Shown here: piece after piece, positions 28,866-40,204 of the stretch
Position numbering within the stretch: the stretch's first letter is position 1
How the letters are laid out: the number at the start of each line of letters is the position of its first letter
Source: Afipia sp. 1NLS2
Lineage (GTDB): Bacteria; Pseudomonadota; Alphaproteobacteria; Rhizobiales; Xanthobacteraceae
Reading direction: 5' to 3'
NCBI RefSeq assembly: GCF_000178995.1
Contig: NZ_ADVZ01000001.1
Span: forward strand, 310,001-374,000
DNA: 64,000 nucleotides
Position numbers and translations under genes: made by a program
Notes under the pieces: model-generated
What the model was told of the DNA's origin: nothing
The model's database searches: none
What the model saw: the letters and a program-made list of their open reading frames with translations, nothing else

Positions 28866-28948
28866 GACAGGAATCGCTGTTTGCTTTCGCCAAGGAAAAA
28901 CGAAACACCCGCAAAAAGCGGGTGCTCAGCCAATTCATCGAAGAATGC

Positions 28949-29473
28949 TCACGCCTCGTTGCCGCCTTCCTGGCGGCTTGCCTCGAACAGGAACCAGGTC
29001 CGGCGCTCGGCTTCGTCAATGAAGGTCTCGAGGATGCTCGTGGTCGCCACGTCGCCACCCTTATCGGCGACCTCGTGTGCCTTGCGCATCTCGGCCGCCA
29101 GGTGCTTGTTGTCGCGCATCAGCTCGCGCAACATCTCGCGCGGCGGCACATAGTCCTCATCGTTGTCCTCGATGGTCTGCAGCTTGGCGATCTGCCCGAT
29201 CGAGCGTAGCGTGTTGCCGCCGAGCTTGCGGATACGCTCGGCCAACTGATCGGTGGTCGCGAAAATCTGATCGGAATGCTCGTCCAGCATCAGATGATAA
29301 TCGCGGAAATGCCGCCCGCTCATGTGCCAGTGGAAATTCTTGGTCTTCAGATAGAGCGCGAAGACGTCGGCCAGCAGCGCATTCACCGCTGCCGCAATCT
29401 TGTCGACTGCTGCCTGTTGCAGATCGGTTGGCGTATCCAGTTCAGATGCCACGGAGTTCTTGGTTTTGCTCAC
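28949..29473 (-). CDS. dps: Dps-family ferritin-like DNA-protection protein
   Basis: A 174-residue protein that oxidises and stores iron and protects DNA under stress as a 12-subunit shell. The ferroxidase motif is present as KNFHWHMSGRHFRDYHLMLDEHSDQI (His, then His, Asp and Glu), with DQLAERIRKLGG after it. GTG 29473 is chosen because AGGAAGG lies eight bases upstream; the reading from 29539 has no family similarity. It is divergent from the methyltransferase gene. Confidence 0.9.
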   Translation of the reverse strand: MSKTKNSVASELDTPTDLQQAAVDKIAAAVNALLADVFALYLKTKNFHWHMSGRHFRDYHLMLDEHSDQIFATTDQLAERIRKLGGNTLRSIGQIAKLQTIEDNDEDYVPPREMLRELMRDNKHLAAEMRKAHEVADKGGDVATTSILETFIDEAERRTWFLFEASRQEGGNEA

Positions 29474-29601
29474 GACGGACCTTCCTGCTAGTAGGGGTGA
29501 GTTTATGCTGCCGGGGAAATCCGGCCCGACGATTATCAACTCACGACATAGGCGCCTGTTCCGGCGCCGGAACCGCTGTCCGAAACCATTACCGGAAGTT
29601 C

Positions 29602-30291
29602 ATGGCCTGGATCGATTTCTATGATTCCGCACCTTCGATTTATGTGAGCGATGCCCACCGGCAGGCTCATTTCGCTCTCATCGCCAATGACATCGCGGGT
29701 TACATCTCCTCGCCCGAGGCAACGGTGCTGGATTATTCCTGTGGCGAGGCGCTATCGGCTGCGCGCGTCGCAGCGAAGTGCAAACGCCTGATCCTCGCCG
29801 AACCCGCGCCGAGCGTGCGCGGGCGTCTCGCGGAGCGGTTTGCCACCGTCCCCAATATCGAGGCGCTGTCGCTAGACGATCTGGCTGCGCTGCCGGACAC
29901 ATCGCTCGATCTCGTCGTGATGATTTCGGTCGCGCAATACATGACGCCGGACGAACTCGACGCCGCCTTCGCGCAGATCCATCGTCTCCTGAAGCCGGAG
30001 GGACGCTTCGTGCTCGGCGACATCCTCGATCCCGACGTCGGTGCCGTCACCGATGCCGTCGCGCTTTTGCGGTTCGCCGCGAAAAACGGATTCCTGATCG
30101 ACGCCGTCACCGGCATTACCCGCATGGCGCTATCCGATTACCGCTCGCTCCGAAGCAAGCTCGGCCTGCGTTGCTATCGCACCGAGGAGATGCTTCACAA
30201 ACTCGGGGACTCAGGCTTCATCGCGGCGCTGGCGGCGCAGAATGTCGGCACCAATCCCGCCCGCAAGACCTTCATCGCAAAGCGCAAATAG
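29602..30291 (+). CDS. Class I SAM-dependent methyltransferase
   Basis: A 229-residue methyltransferase-like protein. Motif I is VLDYSCGEALSAARVA. LILAEPAPSVRGRLAERF is motif II, LDLVVMISVAQYMTPDEL is motif IV, and LLKPEGRFVLGDILDPD is the post-motif loop. The normally glycine-rich loop is reduced to CGEAL. The reading frame is open far upstream, but homology starts at MAWIDFYDSAPSIY. The substrate is unknown. The opening IDFYDS..IYV resembles methyltransferases linked to surface sugar synthesis, which fits the nearby glycosyltransferases. Confidence 0.8.
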   Translation: MAWIDFYDSAPSIYVSDAHRQAHFALIANDIAGYISSPEATVLDYSCGEALSAARVAAKCKRLILAEPAPSVRGRLAERFATVPNIEALSLDDLAALPDTSLDLVVMISVAQYMTPDELDAAFAQIHRLLKPEGRFVLGDILDPDVGAVTDAVALLRFAAKNGFLIDAVTGITRMALSDYRSLRSKLGLRCYRTEEMLHKLGDSGFIAALAAQNVGTNPARKTFIAKRK

Positions 30292-30390
30292 CACCAATCG
30301 GTCGTTTCACGACCTAAATCTCTTCCCCGCTGTTAACCCTATCTTCCATCTCGCTGTGACGGGTCATTCTGTCGCGGCTAGAGTGTTTTT

Positions 30391-30467
30391 GGCCCGGTGG
30401 CGGAAACGTCTTACGCGGGAGCTGTGCAAAGCTTTTTATCCTGGTTCAAATCCAGGCCGGGCCTCCA
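30391..30467 (+). tRNA. Degenerate tRNA-like sequence (possible pseudo-tRNA)
   Basis: 77 bases with a perfect seven-base acceptor stem (GGCCCGG with CCGGGCC), a TCCA end, and a perfect T arm (CCTGG-TTCAAAT-CCAGG). The start GTGGCGGAAACG..ACGCG resembles a tRNA-Leu D arm, but the GG of the D loop is missing. The anticodon arm closes only with an eight-base loop (TGTGCAAA) and two G-T pairs. There is no long variable arm as in Leu or Ser tRNAs. No amino acid can be assigned. It opens an accessory stretch, so it may be an old integration site. Confidence 0.45.
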
Positions 30468-30559
30468 ATTTTTCTCATTCAATATCGACACCATTTCAGC
30501 TTCGGCTTGAACGGCTCCAGAACCGCCCGCCGGCAAGCCTTTTCTGCTATTGTCCTGTC

Positions 30560-30811
30560 ATGGTGACAAACGCGAAAGAATTTATCGACTTTTGGGTCGC
30601 TAACAGCGTCCACGCGAAATTAGAGCTTGGCGAGATCGGCAGCTCCCAAAGCGCAGATGAATTGGCGCGCCGACTTCTGGAAGCCGCCAATCAGCTCGGT
30701 CTGTCGTCCGATGACATCGTTCAGGAGATCGGCGACCCCGCTGAATACATCAAGGCTAAACTCCGCGAGTTCAATGTCGCCGAGTCAGATCGTCGGGACC
30801 CGCATTCGTAG
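30560..30811 (+). CDS. DUF768 small protein
   Basis: An 83-residue protein with the rhizobial DUF768 pattern: EFIDFWVANSVHAK near the start, then ADELARRLLEAANQLGLSSDDI and EIGDPAEYIKAKL at the end. It is soluble and mostly helical. The function is unknown. ATG 30560 is chosen because homology begins there, though the frame is open upstream through the tRNA-like region. Its end overlaps the opposite gene by 27 bases. Confidence 0.7.
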   Translation: MVTNAKEFIDFWVANSVHAKLELGEIGSSQSADELARRLLEAANQLGLSSDDIVQEIGDPAEYIKAKLREFNVAESDRRDPHS

Positions 30812-30997
30812 CCAATGGATGATGCTGTCGACGAAGGGCTGGATGCCTCCGACATCGAACACATAGGCCAGACTTAGAGCAGCAAAGAAAACGATGGCGC
30901 CCGTACAGACGCCCATTAAAAAGCCTCTCGCGAACCGCGAGTTATTATTGATCGCGTGCGTGTAGACCTGCATTTCTGTTTTTGATCTGAGGGACAT
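30785..30997 (-). CDS. Small single-pass membrane protein
   Basis: A 70-residue protein with one hydrophobic helix (about residues 26-47: LMGVCTGAIVFFAALSLAYVF) and a basic N-terminus. ATG 30997 has AAGGA seven bases upstream. Codon use is low in GC like its neighbours. I recognise no family. Confidence 0.5.
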   Translation of the reverse strand: MSLRSKTEMQVYTHAINNNSRFARGFLMGVCTGAIVFFAALSLAYVFDVGGIQPFVDSIIHWLRMRVPTI

Positions 30998-31097
30998 TCC
31001 CTGAATCCTTGCTGTATGAAGTCAATTGGCCGGTTGCTCTCACAATTCTCCGTACGGCAATCACGCGGACACGGCTTCCTGCGCTACGGCAAAGAAA

Positions 31098-31123
31098 AAC
31101 CTCCAGTCATGAGACCGGAGGTT
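31098..31123 (-). terminator. Intrinsic terminator of the glutamine-rich gene
   Basis: On the minus strand AACCTCC and GGAGGTT close a stem with an inner GTC-TCAT-GAC extension, followed by TTTCTTT. It lies just after the stop at 31148. Confidence 0.7.
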
Positions 31124-31147
31124 CACCTTCATCATCGCAAATGAAGC

Positions 31148-31312
31148 TTAACGCTGATCCGGCTTCTGTTGCCCGCCGCCCTGCTGGCCGCCCTGACCGG
31201 GCTGCTGTTGCTGCTGGCCCGGCTTGTGATCGCCGCCGCCCTGCTGCTGCCCTGGCTTGTTACCCTGCTGGCTCTGCTGCCTCTGATCGTTGTTCTGATT
31301 TTGGTCTGACAT
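31148..31312 (-). CDS. Glutamine/glycine-rich low-complexity small protein
   Basis: A 54-residue protein starting MSDQNQNNDQRQQSQQGNKP, about two-fifths glutamine, with repeated PGQQQ and GGQQ units. There is no hydrophobic core, so it is probably disordered. A strong terminator directly follows, which supports a real transcript. Similar very short Q/G/P-rich proteins occur, as I remember, in Bradyrhizobium. Their role is unknown. Confidence 0.5.
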   Translation of the reverse strand: MSDQNQNNDQRQQSQQGNKPGQQQGGGDHKPGQQQQQPGQGGQQGGGQQKPDQR

Positions 31313-31445
31313 GTTTCAATTCCCTCTGTTACGCAGAAGGCCAATGGATCAAATCCGCTCACGTTCCTAAGCATCGAGAGGAATTGGCTCTAAAAGATAA
31401 TTTAATAACGGCCTTGATTTTCAGCCCTGAGCGCAGGCGAAAACA

Positions 31446-31676
31446 TCAGGCACACGATACATCGTCGGTCTCCGAAGTTGCTGTCGAAAGCTGTTCTTCG
31501 GTCACGATGCGCTCACTGCCATCAAGGCAATTCCTGATGCGGTAACGAAATCTGCCATCCATCTCGATCGGCAAATGCGATACGACCATATAGGTAGGCC
31601 GTTGTCCTTTGCTGCCACGGCTTGGTCCTTGCGGGGAATGACGGACTTTGCCGCTTATGGGAAATTGATGAGTCAA
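31446..31676 (-). CDS. Small conserved hypothetical protein
   Basis: A 76-residue protein. The middle and end (SHLPIEMDGRFRYRIRNC, then ERIVTEEQLS) resemble short rhizobial proteins that share YRI(R/K)...ERVV.E..L. These are of unknown function, possibly a small beta-barrel. No hydrophobic segment is present. I am moderately sure it is real, based on that remembered pattern. Confidence 0.5.
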   Translation of the reverse strand: MTHQFPISGKVRHSPQGPSRGSKGQRPTYMVVSHLPIEMDGRFRYRIRNCLDGSERIVTEEQLSTATSETDDVSCA

Positions 31677-31786
31677 ATACCCTCTCTAAGTCACCTGCAT
31701 GAAAGCCCCGCCATTTCCGGCAGGACTCTTTGGATCAACCCAATACATCCCTGGAATTGATCGGTTCAGTCATTCACATTCCGCGC

Positions 31787-32035
31787 TTATGCGCGCCAGA
31801 TGTCAGCAATCGTCGACCATTTGGCGTTGCAGTTCATGCAATGCCATTTGTTGATGACGGCCTTCGCAGAGTAAGTCGAATTATAGGGCGCCACGAGAAC
31901 CTGACCGCAAGCGCAGGTATCAGTGCTCTCAGGCCGCGATCTCCTCATTGGCGCAGGAGATGCATCGCGCGCAGATCGTGCCCATTTACGGGCAAATCGT
32001 CTTTCAAAGTGAAGCGGGTAAATAACGGCGCTCAT
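31787..32035 (-). CDS. Small zinc-ribbon-like protein
   Basis: An 82-residue protein: a basic N-terminus (SAVIYPLHFERRFARKWARS), then a C-terminal CACG...WHCMNCNAKW, a pair of CxxC-type knuckles that should bind one zinc ion. ATG 32035 has GAGGGA upstream. The longer frame above it is a shadow. Similar HFERRF...CxCG proteins exist in Bradyrhizobium as I remember them. A role is unknown. Confidence 0.55.
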   Translation of the reverse strand: MSAVIYPLHFERRFARKWARSARDASPAPMRRSRPESTDTCACGQVLVAPYNSTYSAKAVINKWHCMNCNAKWSTIADIWRA

Positions 32036-32345
32036 GGCTGTTTCCCTCTTCGAGGCGGGAGCACAGCAGCGTCTCTCCGTCATCGGCACCTGATTTTGCC
32101 GACTGATCAAGATGATGTGGGGATAACCGATCAGGATTACAAGACGAGGGCCATCCTCGCTTGGCCCTGACGGCATCCATCCTGCCCGGCAGCCTGTCCC
32201 ATGGCTCAACGCCGCGGTGTCAAAAAGCAGGCGAAAGCAGCCCGAAATGCCCCAAATTGCCGGTTGATGGGGGTGTTTAAACCCTTCCACCACACGGGAT
32301 TCTGGTCTAAAGACACCTCGCGCGCGAAAATCGCGCTCTTGGCTC
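32036..32345. other. Gene-free leader region upstream of carB
   Basis: No credible gene. It should hold the carB promoter, since the nearest plus-strand gene ends at 30811, but I cannot point to clear -35/-10 boxes. A GCGCGCGA...TCGCGC hairpin at about 32317-32338 precedes the terminator-like hairpin. Confidence 0.4.
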
Positions 32346-32375
32346 AAGGGACGCGCGGCTGCGCGCCCTTTTTTT
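32346..32375 (+). terminator. Terminator-like hairpin 40 bases before carB, possible attenuator
   Basis: GGG-A-CGCGC and GCGCG-CCC form a stem with one bulge, followed by seven T. No gene ends just upstream on this strand, so it most probably lies within the carB leader and could attenuate carB. Confidence 0.5.
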
Positions 32376-32415
32376 GTGCCGAAATTCCGGCTGGCCTTCC
32401 TGCCTGCGAGACTTA

Positions 32416-35745
<3,330 letters not shown>

Positions 35746-35895
35746 GGTCTGACGCCGCCTCCGGGGCGGATCGCCAGAACTGTGCGGGAACCAGCCTGTC
35801 CTGTGCATGTTCTTTTCGGTTTGGCCGCCAATGGCCTGACAGACAGTTTTTCAGGCCCGGCGTTTGGCCGGACATGAAATCGAGGAATAGACGAC

Positions 35896-36372
35896 ATGGT
35901 TGAGAAGCTTCCAATCACCGCCGCCGGACTTGTGGCTCTCGAAGACGAATTGAAGCAGCGCCAATCGGTGGAGCGCCCGCGCATCATCGAGGCGATTGCG
36001 GAAGCACGCTCGCATGGCGACCTGTCCGAGAACGCCGAATATCACGCGGCGAAGGAAGCGCAGTCGCATAACGAGGGCCGCATCGCCGAGCTCGAGGACA
36101 AGCTCGCGCGCGCCGACATCATCGACGTCTCGAAACTGTCGGGCGATACCATCAAGTTCGGCGCGACCGTCACGCTGATCGACGAGGACACCGAGAAAAA
36201 GGTCGTCTACCAGATCGTCGGCGAGACCGAGGCCGACGCCAAGAAGGGCCGCATCTCGATCACCTCGCCGCTCGCGCGCGCGCTGATCGGCAAGAAGAAG
36301 GGCACCTCCGTCGAGGTTGTCGCGCCCGGCGGCGCCAAAGCCTACGAGGTCGCGAAGGTCGACTGGAAGTAG
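35896..36372 (+). CDS. greA: Transcription elongation factor GreA
   Basis: A 158-residue factor that stimulates cleavage of backtracked RNA in RNA polymerase. The N-terminal coiled coil holds the acidic tip in [15 protein letters not shown]. The C-terminal FKBP-like domain contains [17 protein letters not shown]. It follows carB by 150 bases, the usual order in this group, and ends in its own terminator. Confidence 0.97.
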   Translation: MVEKLPITAAGLVALEDELKQRQSVERPRIIEAIAEARSHGDLSENAEYHAAKEAQSHNEGRIAELEDKLARADIIDVSKLSGDTIKFGATVTLIDEDTEKKVVYQIVGETEADAKKGRISITSPLARALIGKKKGTSVEVVAPGGAKAYEVAKVDWK

Positions 36373-36397
36373 CCTTCCGCGAGCTTCAATGGTTCTG

Positions 36398-36429
36398 AAA
36401 AAGGTCGGGCATCTGCCCGGCCTTTTTTT
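36398..36429 (+). terminator. Intrinsic terminator of greA
   Basis: AAAAAGG-T-CGGGC-ATCT-GCCCG-G-CCTTTTTTT: a 12-pair stem with a seven-base T-tract, 26 bases after the greA stop. Confidence 0.85.
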
Positions 36430-36471
36430 GAGGCAATTGAACGTCAGTACAAAACACGCAAGTATCTCGGC

Positions 36472-36498
36472 GTCGTCCCCGCGCAGGCGGGGACCCAG
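36472..36498 (+). repeat. REP-like palindrome, left flank of the GIY-YIG gene
   Basis: The 27-base GTCGTCCCCGCGCAGGCGGG... unit. It differs at one position from the inverted right copy at 36828-36854. Confidence 0.8.
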
Positions 36499-36539
36499 AG
36501 CTATCTTAAAAAGGTAGATTTCCTGCCCAAGAGGCAGCC

Positions 36540-36821
36540 ATGTTTTGCGTCTACATCCTCGCCAGCGCCCGCAACGGAACACTGTATATTGGCGTCACCA
36601 ATAACGTCACAGCACGGCTCGCGTTACATCGGTCCGGCCAAGGGTCGGAATTCGTAGATCGATATTCCGTGCACCGCCTTGTGTACATTGAAACTTATTC
36701 CAGAGCGACAGAGGCCATCCAACGAGAAAAGCAAATGAAGAAATGGAATCGTGCCTGGAAGATACGATTGATCGAACGGGACAATCCGGAATGGCGGGAT
36801 TTATCTGATCAACTTGTTTGA
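36540..36821 (+). CDS. Small GIY-YIG nuclease
   Basis: A 93-residue single-domain GIY-YIG endonuclease. The motif appears as FCVYILAS and TLYIGVTNN. A catalytic-type arginine (TARLALHR) and glutamate (RATEAIQREK) follow, with KKWNRAWKIRLIERDNPEW at the end. These enzymes cut DNA; in this single-domain form the target is unknown. AGAGG precedes the ATG. The gene is tightly framed by inverted copies of a dispersed palindrome, 41 bases before and 6 bases after, so it looks like a unit with them. Confidence 0.88.
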   Translation: MFCVYILASARNGTLYIGVTNNVTARLALHRSGQGSEFVDRYSVHRLVYIETYSRATEAIQREKQMKKWNRAWKIRLIERDNPEWRDLSDQLV

Positions 36822-36827
36822 AGAGAG

Positions 36828-36854
36828 CTGGGTCCCCGCCTGCGCGGGAACGAC
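36828..36854 (-). repeat. REP-like palindrome, right flank of the GIY-YIG gene
   Basis: CTGGGTCCCCGCCTGCGCGG... in the inverted direction. Its complement matches the left copy in 26 of 27 bases. Confidence 0.8.
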
Positions 36855-36863
36855 TGGGATAAA

Positions 36864-37193
36864 ATGCGGCGTTCTCAACTGGCATTGATGGCATCAATCA
36901 AGATGCTGGCACTGGCCGTCATACTCACGGCAAGCCCCGCGCGCGCCGACGAATTACTGCCCGTGCCGCCGGACGGGCCGGCACAAACGCAATCAGCCGC
37001 GCCGACAGAAACGTCCGTTCATACCGGCCCGCCGCAATGCCTGCACTGGACCGACGGATGCATCAGTTACACGCGCAACGACATCGCGGACAAACCGGTC
37101 TGCTCCAACATCGGCCCCGCCTGCCAGCCTGCGGAGATCCGTTGCATTCAGGGCGAACCTTCGCCCGGCAAAACTGACGGCAAAACCCCGTAG
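36864..37193 (+). CDS. Small exported protein with four cysteines
   Basis: A 109-residue protein. Residues 1-28 are a signal peptide (LALMASIKMLALAVILTASPARA-DE). The mature part is proline-rich at first, then carries CLHWTDGCISYTR, VCSNIGPACQ and RCIQG: five cysteines in all, likely forming disulfides in the periplasm. I recognise no family. It is a single gene. Confidence 0.55.
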   Translation: MRRSQLALMASIKMLALAVILTASPARADELLPVPPDGPAQTQSAAPTETSVHTGPPQCLHWTDGCISYTRNDIADKPVCSNIGPACQPAEIRCIQGEPSPGKTDGKTP

Positions 37194-37313
37194 GCCCGCC
37201 AATATGCCGCGGCCCTCGCATGCTTCGCACATATTTTTGTTCGGCGATGGCTTGGTTCCGAATCGCGCCATGCGATACGATGAATCATCGCCATCTTCAC
37301 AAAGAGAGGACCG

Positions 37314-37715
37314 ATGAGCATCGAACGAACCCTGGCGCCCTGGCAGCCGCAAGTTCTCAGCGTCCTACGCTTCATCGCCGGACTTGAAATCCTTCAGCAC
37401 GGCACGGCGAAGATTTTGCATTTTCCGGCCGTGCCGCAATTCGCCAACGTGCAGATCGGATCGCTGATGGGCATCGGGGGCCTGATCGAACTGATCGGCG
37501 GCGCGCTGATGGTGCTCGGCCTGTTCACACGACCGACCGCGTTCATCCTCTGCGGCTTCACGGCGGTGGCCTATTTCATGGTCCACGCCTCCAAGAGCTT
37601 CTTCCCGGTCCTGAACGGCGGCGAACTCGCGGTGCTGTACTGTTTCGTGTTCCTGTACATCTTCGCCGCAGGCCCCGGGCCGTGGAGCATCGACGCCGCG
37701 CGCGGCAGATCCTGA
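37314..37715 (+). CDS. DoxX family membrane protein
   Basis: A 133-residue protein with four hydrophobic helices. VLRFIAGLEILQHGTAKILHF at the start and ELIGGALMVLGLFTRPTAFIL in the middle are the DoxX pattern, with FMVHASKSFFPVLNGGELAVLYC near the end. Members belong to a loosely defined redox or quinone-linked family. An adjacent partner is not visible. It is convergent with the TauE/SafE gene. Confidence 0.85.
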   Translation: MSIERTLAPWQPQVLSVLRFIAGLEILQHGTAKILHFPAVPQFANVQIGSLMGIGGLIELIGGALMVLGLFTRPTAFILCGFTAVAYFMVHASKSFFPVLNGGELAVLYCFVFLYIFAAGPGPWSIDAARGRS

Positions 37716-37721
37716 TCTGCC

Positions 37722-38480
37722 TTACGGCCTGACGAAGAAAATCACAGTCAAAGCCGCGCCGATGGCCACCACCACGGCGCGGACTATTTTATCCGGCAGC
37801 ATTCGCGCCCAGCCGACGCCGCAATAGCCGCCCACGGAGGCGGAGATCATCGTCACGATCGCATGCGGCCAGTGTACCAGCCCGCCGAAAATCAAGAGCA
37901 CCGCCGCCACCGCCTGAATCAGGAAGGCGATGGTGATGCGGATCGCATTGGCCTTGTGATAGTCGCCGCCTTCAAGAATGAGCAGCGCGGCGAGGATGAC
38001 GAAGCCGATGCCTGCGCCAAAAAAACCGCCATAGATCGACACCACCACCATCAGCCCATAGGCCGCGATGCGGACGCCAGTCTCCGCGCGCACCGACCAC
38101 GGCTCGACGAATTTCCGGATCGGGCCGCTGAACGCGAACAAGAGTGTCGCGAACAGCAGCAGCCACGGCACCAGCGGCTTGAAGCCCGCATTACCAAGCC
38201 AGATCAAAAGCCCCGCACCGATCGCACCGCCGATCACCCCGATCACCGCGAACGGAATGAATTCGCGCCAGTGCGATTTCACTTCGTTACGGTAGGCCGC
38301 GACGGTCGCGAGATTGGACGGCGTGATCGCGACCGCGCTGGTGGCGTTGGCTTCCAGCGCATTCAGCCCGCAGGCGATCATCGCCGCGAAGGACAGGAAG
38401 GTGCCGCCACCGGCGACGGAGTTGACGATGCCTGCGAGGAAGCCTCCTCCAGCCAGCAGCAGAAAATCTGTAACGCTCAT
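37722..38480 (-). CDS. TauE/SafE family membrane permease
   Basis: A 252-residue protein with about eight helices. AGIVNSVAGGGTFLSFAAMIACG and ATSAVAITPSNLATVAAYRNE carry the family signature, and IYGGFFGAGIGFVILAALLI is its second-half counterpart. The family is believed to export sulfonates, sulfite or other anions. A link with the sulfite dehydrogenase at the left edge is tempting but unproven. ATG 38480 lies 8 bases after the Lrp gene stop, so the two are likely one operon. Confidence 0.85.
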   Translation of the reverse strand: MSVTDFLLLAGGGFLAGIVNSVAGGGTFLSFAAMIACGLNALEANATSAVAITPSNLATVAAYRNEVKSHWREFIPFAVIGVIGGAIGAGLLIWLGNAGFKPLVPWLLLFATLLFAFSGPIRKFVEPWSVRAETGVRIAAYGLMVVVSIYGGFFGAGIGFVILAALLILEGGDYHKANAIRITIAFLIQAVAAVLLIFGGLVHWPHAIVTMISASVGGYCGVGWARMLPDKIVRAVVVAIGAALTVIFFVRP

Positions 38481-38488
38481 GTGCGCGT

Positions 38489-38962
38489 TCAGACTTTCAA
38501 TTCCAGCGGCACGGCGGGCGCGTATTTGGAATTGTGCAGCACCAGCGAGGTGCGCACGTTCTGTACATGCGGCGCGGCGGTGAGATGCGTCACGAAGTCC
38601 TGAAAGGCCGCCATGTCGGAGGCGACGCATTTCAGGATGAAATCGACCTCACCCGACAGCATCCAGCATTCGCGCACGATCGGCTGGGCATTCACGAACG
38701 CCTCGAAGGCACGCAGGTCGGCATCGGCCTGGCTCGACAGATGGACGGACGCGAACACCGTGACATCGAAGCCGAGCGCCTTGGGATCGAGCAGCCCGCG
38801 ATAGCCGTGGATGTAACCTTCGTCCTCCAGCGCCCGGACACGCCGCAGGCAGGGCGGCGGCGAAATGCCGACCCGTTTGGCCAGTTCCACATTGGTGATG
38901 CGGCCGTCCTCCTGCAGCTCGTGCAGGATCTTGAGGTCGATGGCGTCGAGTTGTTTGGTCAC
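38489..38962 (-). CDS. Lrp/AsnC-family transcription regulator
   Basis: A 157-residue regulator: N-terminal helix-turn-helix (LDAIDLKILHELQEDGRITNVELAKRVGISPPPCLRRVRALE) and a C-terminal RAM domain (VTVFASVHLSS to VLHNSKYAP) that binds amino acids and sets the oligomer. It precedes the TauE/SafE gene on the same strand and is divergent from trxB. Control of the permease is a reasonable guess. Confidence 0.92.
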   Translation of the reverse strand: MTKQLDAIDLKILHELQEDGRITNVELAKRVGISPPPCLRRVRALEDEGYIHGYRGLLDPKALGFDVTVFASVHLSSQADADLRAFEAFVNAQPIVRECWMLSGEVDFILKCVASDMAAFQDFVTHLTAAPHVQNVRTSLVLHNSKYAPAVPLELKV

Positions 38963-39236
38963 GGGCTCCCCGGCTCCTGTTCGCGGCGCAACAATTCGAG
39001 CTTGTAGCGGGCTCTCCGCCGTTGCGCAATTTTATTGCGCGGGTCTTGAGGCCTGCTGGCTTGGGGAAAATTGCCGATGGGGGGTTGCAAATCTTGCATA
39101 GCTCGTAGGAAAGCCTACATTGTCCCAACCAGACTATGAGCGCCGCGGTGGTGGCAATTTCTCTCTGATTTTCACCGATTTGCCACCGGTTTGCCAAAGG
39201 GCGCTTCGTCCTCAAGGTCAAATCGAAGAGTTGTCC

Positions 39237-40202
39237 ATGGCCGCTCCTATTCACGCCAAAGTCGTTATCATCGGGTCCGGCCCAGCAGGTTACACCGCAG
39301 CAATTTATGCTGCGCGTGCGATGCTTGAGCCTGTCCTGATCCAGGGCATCCAGCCGGGCGGCCAGCTCACCATCACCACCGACGTGGAAAACTATCCGGG
39401 CTTTTCCGACGTCATCCAGGGCCCCTGGCTGATGACGGAGATGGAAAAGCAGGCGACCCATGTCGGTGCGAAGATCGTCACCGACCACGTCAACAAACTC
39501 GAGCTTGGGCAGTCGCCGTTCCGCATCACCTGCGATTCCGGCGACGTCTATCTCGCGGAGGCCGTGATCCTCGCGACCGGCGCACAGGCGCGCTGGCTCA
39601 GCATTCCCTCCGAAGAAACCTTCAAGGGCTTCGGCGTTTCGGCCTGCGCCACCTGCGACGGCTTCTTCTACCGCAACAAGGAAGTCATCGTGGTCGGCGG
39701 CGGCAACACCGCGGTCGAGGAAGCGCTGTTCCTCACGAACTTCGCCTCCTCGGTGACGCTGGTCCACCGCCGCGACAGCCTGCGCGCCGAGCGCATCCTG
39801 CAGGACCGCCTGTTCAAGCATCCCAAGATCAAGGTGGTGTGGGACAGCGAGATCGCGGAAATCGCCGGCGAGCAGAACCCCTCCAAGGTCACGCATGTGC
39901 GCCTGCGCAATCTCAAGACCGGCGCGATCAGCGAGCAGGCCGCCGATGGCGTCTTCATCGCGATCGGCCACGCGCCCGCGACCGAACTGGTGCAGGGCCA
40001 GCTCAAGCTGAAACCCTCGGGCTATATCGAGATCGCCCCGCACTCCACCGCAACCTCCGTACCCGGCGTGTTCGCCGCCGGAGACGTTGCCGATGAACAT
40101 TACCGGCAGGCCGTGACGGCCGCCGGCATGGGCTGCATGGCCGCGCTCGAAGCCGAGCGTTTCCTTGCCGCCCGTGCGAGCGAACGCGCCGCAGCGGAGT
40201 AA
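39237..40202 (+). CDS. trxB: Thioredoxin reductase TrxB
   Basis: A 321-residue flavoenzyme that reduces thioredoxin with NADPH. FAD motif: VVIIGSGPAGYTAAIYAARA. Redox-active pair: SACATCDGFF. NADPH motif: VIVVGGGNTAVEEALFL. A final GVFAAGDVADEHYRQAV completes the FAD site. ATG 39237 is used; the frame opens earlier but without homology. The LysR gene follows two bases after the stop. Confidence 0.97.
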   Translation: MAAPIHAKVVIIGSGPAGYTAAIYAARAMLEPVLIQGIQPGGQLTITTDVENYPGFSDVIQGPWLMTEMEKQATHVGAKIVTDHVNKLELGQSPFRITCDSGDVYLAEAVILATGAQARWLSIPSEETFKGFGVSACATCDGFFYRNKEVIVVGGGNTAVEEALFLTNFASSVTLVHRRDSLRAERILQDRLFKHPKIKVVWDSEIAEIAGEQNPSKVTHVRLRNLKTGAISEQAADGVFIAIGHAPATELVQGQLKLKPSGYIEIAPHSTATSVPGVFAAGDVADEHYRQAVTAAGMGCMAALEAERFLAARASERAAAE

Positions 40203-40204
40203 TC

